DNA of 9,624 nucleotides from Lachnospiraceae bacterium. GTDB lineage: Bacteria > Bacillota > Clostridia > Lachnospirales > Lachnospiraceae. Shown here one piece after another: positions 6,746 to 9,624 of this stretch; the stretch's first letter is position 1, and each line of letters begins with the position of its first letter. Both the position numbers and the translations under genes were made by a program. The stretch is taken from positions 1-9,624 of the forward strand of contig DOVL01000028.1 of assembly GCA_003520105.1 (NCBI GenBank), in the 5' to 3' direction. The notes below the pieces were generated by a model. That model was not told the origin of the DNA and ran no database searches. It saw only the letters and a list, made by a program, of their open reading frames with translations.

Positions 6746-6816
6746 TTATTTGTTTTTGTAAATAGTAAAAAATAAGTACATTATTTTGACAGCGTTCGAC
6801 GTTATGTAAACCAACA
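6717..6816 (+). repeat. Right copy of the perfect 100-bp direct repeat (target-site duplication)
   Basis: Identical to 4613-4712. This copy is continuous with the dnaX promoter region, so the pre-insertion intergenic sequence can be rebuilt by joining either copy to both outer flanks. Confidence 0.93.
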
Positions 6817-6821
6817 TTTAT

Positions 6822-6850
6822 TTGATTTTTTGGCTTGATTATAGTATCAT
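6822..6850 (+). promoter_or_regulatory. Candidate promoter of the dnaX-ybaB-recR operon
   Basis: TTGATT (6822-6827) and TATCAT (6845-6850) are 17 bp apart. The pair lies just outside the right repeat copy, so it is native and untouched by the insertion. A weaker alternative is TATATT at 6911-6916 with TTGGTA 19 bp upstream. No experimental evidence can be read from sequence. Confidence 0.5.
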
Positions 6851-6861
6851 ATACGTTAGGT

Positions 6862-6884
6862 GATTATGGTTTTTTACCGTAATC
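6862..6884 (+). other. Stem-loop in the dnaX leader
   Basis: GATTATGGT (6862-6870) can pair with ACCGTAATC (6876-6884), eight Watson-Crick pairs and one G-U, around a TTTTT loop. It lies in the predicted 5' leader about 58 nt before the dnaX start. No T-run follows on either strand, so it is not an ordinary terminator; its function is unknown. Confidence 0.45.
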
Positions 6885-6941
6885 CTTGGTATAGTTGTTT
6901 TTGAAACGGCTATATTTGATAAAGAAAAGAAGGACAGATGT

Positions 6942-8780
6942 ATGTCATATACAGCTTTATATAGAAAATGGCGTCCTGACAGCTTCGAGGAAGTTAAGGG
7001 TCAGGAGCATATCGTTCAGACACTCAGGAACGAAGTTACACACAACAGAATAGGGCATGCATATCTCTTCTGCGGAACCAGAGGAACAGGTAAGACGACC
7101 ATAGCCAAGCTTTTTGCAAAGACGGTCAACTGCGAGCATCCGGTGGACGGAAGTCCGTGCGGTGAGTGTGCAAGCTGTCAGGCGATAGCGAGAGGCAATT
7201 CGTTTAATGTTATAGAGATCGATGCTGCTTCAAATAACGGCGTCGACAACATAAGGCAGATAACCGAGGCGGTACAGTATGCACCGAGTCAGGGAAAATA
7301 TCTCGTATATATCATCGACGAGGTACATATGCTTTCGGCGGGCGCTTTCAATGCACTTCTGAAAACACTTGAGGAACCGCCGGAATATGTTATATTTATC
7401 CTTGCTACAACCGAGGCAAGGAAGGTTCCCGTGACTATCATGTCAAGGTGCCAGAGGTATGATTTCCGCAGGATCAGTATAGAGACCATCACCGCAAGGC
7501 TGGCTGAGCTGATGGAGAGAGAAGGTATCGCGGCGACCGAGGATGCGCTCCGTTATGTTGCGAAGGCAGCGGATGGTTCGATGAGAGATGCGCTCAGTAT
7601 ACTCGATCAGTGTATTTCCTTTAATCTCGGCGAGGAGCTTACCTTCGAGAAGGTGCTGAAGACCGTCGGAGCCGTTGACACGGATGTATTTATCAGACTG
7701 ACCGAGCAGATGGCAGCCGATGATGTGAGTTCGGTGATGGACACGGTGAACAGCGTCGTATGGCAGGGCAGGGACCTCGTACAGTTCGTTTCGGACTACA
7801 TATGGTTCATCAGAAATATGCTTTTCCTGAAGATATCCCCGGGCACGAAGGACGGCCTGGATATTACGGAAGAAACAGCGGAGAGACTGAAGAAGCTGGG
7901 TGAGGGCTTCTCAACGGATGCCCTTATGAGGTATCTGGAAATACTCGGGGAGACGCTTCAGCAGATCAGGCTTTCAACTATAAAGAGAGTTACTCTCGAG
8001 ATGGGACTCATCAGAATGATGAGACCGGAAATGCAGACCGACAACTCAGCTCTTCTGGCAAGGCTCGAGCGGCTTGAAGCCAGAATGGACAAGGTCGGTG
8101 AAGAGGTGCAGAAGGAGCTGGCGAAGATGCCGCCGCAGATAATTGCAGGCGGAGCTGCAGCGGGAAGTGCCGGAGGAGCAGCGGGCAGTGCAGCCGGAGC
8201 AGGGTCAGCAGGATATGATGGAGCATACGGAGCCGGTGGAGTGGCAGGAAGTGCTGCAATGGGCAGCTCATCAGCAGCTAATATCGCAGCAGGCGGTGTA
8301 TCAATCAATACGATGGCCGGTGGTGCATCAGACGGTGCAGAAAGCGGTGCGTCACTTTATGGCGGCGCAAAGATTCCGTCAAGAGAGAAGATAGCCGAGA
8401 TGACAGAGGAAGAAGTTGCGGCACTCAGAAGGACCTACAGTGTTCCTTCGCAGGAGCTTCTGGACAGCATCGCAGAGAACTGGCAGAAGGAAGCCCAGGA
8501 TCTTCCGAAGGCGTATTATCCTTTTGCTAAGAAGCTGAAGGTGCATTCGTCATTAGGAAGGCTGAACATAGATAATGACTGGACCGAATATGAAGGCAGC
8601 ACGGTTAACGTAAATTTCTTCGTAAGAAATATTCAGGTTATAACCAATTCACTTTCGGACAAATACGGCTGCAAGATAATGTTTTATGTAAGAAGAAGGC
8701 CGGTCGATGAAGGTTACTTCAATTCGGCCCCAAGCTTCAAAACCAAGGCTACTGTCAATTTTCCTATTGAGGGAAATTGA
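6942..8780 (+). CDS. dnaX: DNA polymerase III subunit gamma/tau
   Basis: The protein has 612 residues. It is the AAA+ clamp-loader subunit that uses ATP to load the beta sliding clamp and, as tau, ties polymerase cores together. Visible features are the N-terminus [12 protein letters not shown]; the Walker A GTRGTGKT at residues 45-52; a zinc module with C64, C73, C76 and C79; the Walker B IIDEVH with D126 and E127; sensor-1 LATTE; and the SRC arginine-finger motif at 168-170. Residues about 402-477 form a Gly/Ala/Ser-rich linker of very low complexity. The rest is a C-terminal region of about 135 residues. The ATG at 6942 is preceded by AAGAAGGA; an ATG at 6938 is out of frame. No AAAAAAG-type slippery site was seen in the linker region, so a shorter gamma form by E. 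coli-style frameshifting is not supported. The order dnaX-ybaB-recR is the classic bacterial arrangement. Confidence 0.98.
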   Translation: MSYTALYRKWRPDSFEEVKGQEHIVQTLRNEVTHNRIGHAYLFCGTRGTGKTTIAKLFAKTVNCEHPVDGSPCGECASCQAIARGNSFNVIEIDAASNNGVDNIRQITEAVQYAPSQGKYLVYIIDEVHMLSAGAFNALLKTLEEPPEYVIFILATTEARKVPVTIMSRCQRYDFRRISIETITARLAELMEREGIAATEDALRYVAKAADGSMRDALSILDQCISFNLGEELTFEKVLKTVGAVDTDVFIRLTEQMAADDVSSVMDTVNSVVWQGRDLVQFVSDYIWFIRNMLFLKISPGTKDGLDITEETAERLKKLGEGFSTDALMRYLEILGETLQQIRLSTIKRVTLEMGLIRMMRPEMQTDNSALLARLERLEARMDKVGEEVQKELAKMPPQIIAGGAAAGSAGGAAGSAAGAGSAGYDGAYGAGGVAGSAAMGSSSAANIAAGGVSINTMAGGASDGAESGASLYGGAKIPSREKIAEMTEEEVAALRRTYSVPSQELLDSIAENWQKEAQDLPKAYYPFAKKLKVHSSLGRLNIDNDWTEYEGSTVNVNFFVRNIQVITNSLSDKYGCKIMFYVRRRPVDEGYFNSAPSFKTKATVNFPIEGN

Positions 8781-8796
8781 TAAAAAATAAACACTC

Positions 8797-8802
8797 AGGA
8801 GG
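8797..8802 (+). promoter_or_regulatory. Ribosome binding site deciding the ybaB start
   Basis: AGGAGG lies 10 nt before the ATG at 8813. It sits inside an upstream in-frame extension that would begin with TTG at 8777, which therefore is not the start. Confidence 0.75.
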
Positions 8803-8812
8803 AAAATTACAA

Positions 8813-9160
8813 ATGGCTAAGAGAGGCGGTTTCGGCGGTGGTATGATGCCGGGGAATATGAACAATCTTATGAAGCAGGCACAGAAGATGCAGAAGCAGA
8901 TGGAGGAGACTCAGGCTGCACTCGAAGAGAAGGAATACGAGGCATCTGCCGGCGGCGGAGTTGTTACAGTTAAGATAAACGGTAAGAAGGAGATAACATC
9001 TATCAAGATAGCTGAAGAGGTTGTTGATCCTGAAGATATCGAGACACTTGAAGAGGTTGTTATGGCAGCCGTTAATGAAGCTATCCGTATGCAGGCTGAC
9101 GACGAGAGAGAGCAGCTTGGCAAAGTTACCGGAGGCTTAGGGGGAGGTTTTCCTTTCTAA
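8813..9160 (+). CDS. ybaB: YbaB/EbfC family nucleoid-associated DNA-binding protein
   Basis: The 115-residue protein matches the YbaB/EbfC family in size. It has a Gly/Met-rich N-terminus ([15 protein letters not shown]), a long amphipathic helix ([20 protein letters not shown]), the core beta-strands [12 protein letters not shown] and a second helix ending in a Gly-rich tail ([13 protein letters not shown]). Family members are dimers that bind DNA and act as nucleoid-associated proteins; the link with RecR-dependent repair is mostly genomic context. It lies 32 bp after dnaX and its TAA directly abuts the recR ATG, so it is very likely co-transcribed and translationally coupled. Confidence 0.95.
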   Translation: MAKRGGFGGGMMPGNMNNLMKQAQKMQKQMEETQAALEEKEYEASAGGGVVTVKINGKKEITSIKIAEEVVDPEDIETLEEVVMAAVNEAIRMQADDEREQLGKVTGGLGGGFPF

Positions 9161-9624
9161 ATGGATATTTACGGTAACGAGGTCAACAGTCTTATCGAGG
9201 CTCTTTCGGGGCTCCCGGGAGTCGGAAACAAGACTGCTCAGAGGCTTGCATTTTATATAATTAATATGTCTGAGGAACGTGCGAAGGCGCTTTCCGATGC
9301 CATTATAAATGCCAAGCATAATATTAAATACTGCAAGACATGTTATACGATCACGGATCGTGAGGAATGCCCGATCTGTTCATCGCCTGCCAGAGATCAT
9401 AAGCTCATCATGGTGGTTGAAACGCCACGCGAGCTTGCGGCTTATGAGAGGATAGGAAAATACAGCGGCGTATATCATGTTCTTCACGGAGTGATCAGTC
9501 CGAGTGCGGGAATCGGTCCTCAGGATATCAAGCTGAAGGAGCTGATGATCAGGCTTAGAGACGATGTAGACGAGCTGATAATCGCGACGAACTCCAGCGT
9601 TGAGGGCGAGGCAACGGCCATGTA
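9161..9624 (+). CDS. recR: Recombination mediator protein RecR, 3'-truncated by the window edge
   Basis: The first 154 codons are visible, out of the usual 200 or so. Features in order are the helix-hairpin-helix segment GLPGVGNKTAQRLAF (residues 17-31); a C4 zinc finger with C58, C61, C70 and C73 (CKTC...CPIC); then the Toprim domain starting near LIMVVETPREL, with YHVLHGVISP and the typical TNSSVEGEATAM near the edge. RecR forms a ring with RecO/RecF that helps load RecA onto gapped single-stranded DNA coated with SSB. The ATG follows the ybaB stop with no gap. A GGGGGAGG (9140-9147) within the end of ybaB is the likely ribosome binding site, at a rather long 13 nt. Confidence 0.97.
   Translation, partial: MDIYGNEVNSLIEALSGLPGVGNKTAQRLAFYIINMSEERAKALSDAIINAKHNIKYCKTCYTITDREECPICSSPARDHKLIMVVETPRELAAYERIGKYSGVYHVLHGVISPSAGIGPQDIKLKELMIRLRDDVDELIIATNSSVEGEATAM

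Noticed and set aside
6786..6814. TTGACA at 6786-6791 as the dnaX -35 box
   Set aside because: The bases 17-18 bp downstream (AACCAA) do not resemble a -10 box; the pair at 6822-6850 fits better.
4613..6816. Composite transposon or recombination between two homologous loci
   Set aside because: The repeats contain no transposase or IS sequence, only host promoter DNA, and a single IS fills the space; long target duplication is simpler.
7958..8394. Several open frames on both strands across the dnaX linker
   Set aside because: They come from the GC-rich Gly/Ala codon run in dnaX and encode low-complexity strings such as Pro/Ala repeats.
8100..8400. Programmed frameshift site for a gamma form of DnaX
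   Set aside because: No A-rich heptamer of the AAAAAAG type with a following stem-loop was seen in the linker region; the A-run at 8782-8788 is after the stop codon.
1..9624. CRISPR array, tRNA or rRNA genes
   Set aside because: No regularly spaced short repeats, and no cloverleaf or rRNA-like sequence, were seen on either strand; the only long repeat is the two-copy IS flank.

Overview
The window looks like chromosome from a low-GC, anaerobic Firmicute of the Lachnospiraceae type, possibly Butyrivibrio-like. This is judged from family resemblance only: a dnaX-ybaB-recR operon, a cytoplasmic LacI-sensor/GGDEF protein, a family 3 glycoside hydrolase and an IS1634-family insertion sequence. 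There is no rRNA or other marker that would place it more precisely.

Layout from left to right. Positions 1-1925 (+) hold the C-terminal two thirds of a GH3 enzyme whose N-terminus lies before the window. Positions 2025-2667 (+) hold a small nucleotidyltransferase/HEPN pair of toxin-antitoxin type. Its nucleotidyltransferase is intact in its active-site motif, but the HEPN partner is a remnant with an internal deletion and frameshift. A strong terminator follows. Positions 2685-4589 (-) encode a soluble diguanylate cyclase with a LacI-type ligand-binding domain, with its own strong promoter at 4613-4641. Positions 4713-6716 hold a complete insertion sequence with an intact DDE transposase (IS1634 family). 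Positions 6942-9624 (+) hold dnaX, ybaB/ebfC and the first three quarters of recR, a tightly packed replication/repair operon that runs off the right edge.

The most striking structure is a perfect 100-bp direct repeat (4613-4712 and 6717-6816) immediately flanking the insertion sequence. IS1634 and IS1549 are known for unusually long target duplications, so this is best read as a 100-bp target-site duplication made when the element landed in the divergent promoter region between the cyclase gene and dnaX. Each host gene keeps its full upstream region. One copy of the cyclase promoter is left stranded on the right side, firing into the element. The element carries a hairpin terminator just inside each end, oriented to stop transcription coming in from outside.

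The second point of interest is the decayed HEPN/nucleotidyltransferase pair. The HEPN coding sequence has lost its middle, and the junction sits at a short sequence (TTCAGTGAG) that fits both the N-terminal and the C-terminal reading frame, which suggests deletion between short direct repeats. The nucleotidyltransferase start is also odd: the best-spaced ATG opens a 16-codon dead-end frame, and the real protein starts 7 nt downstream in another frame.
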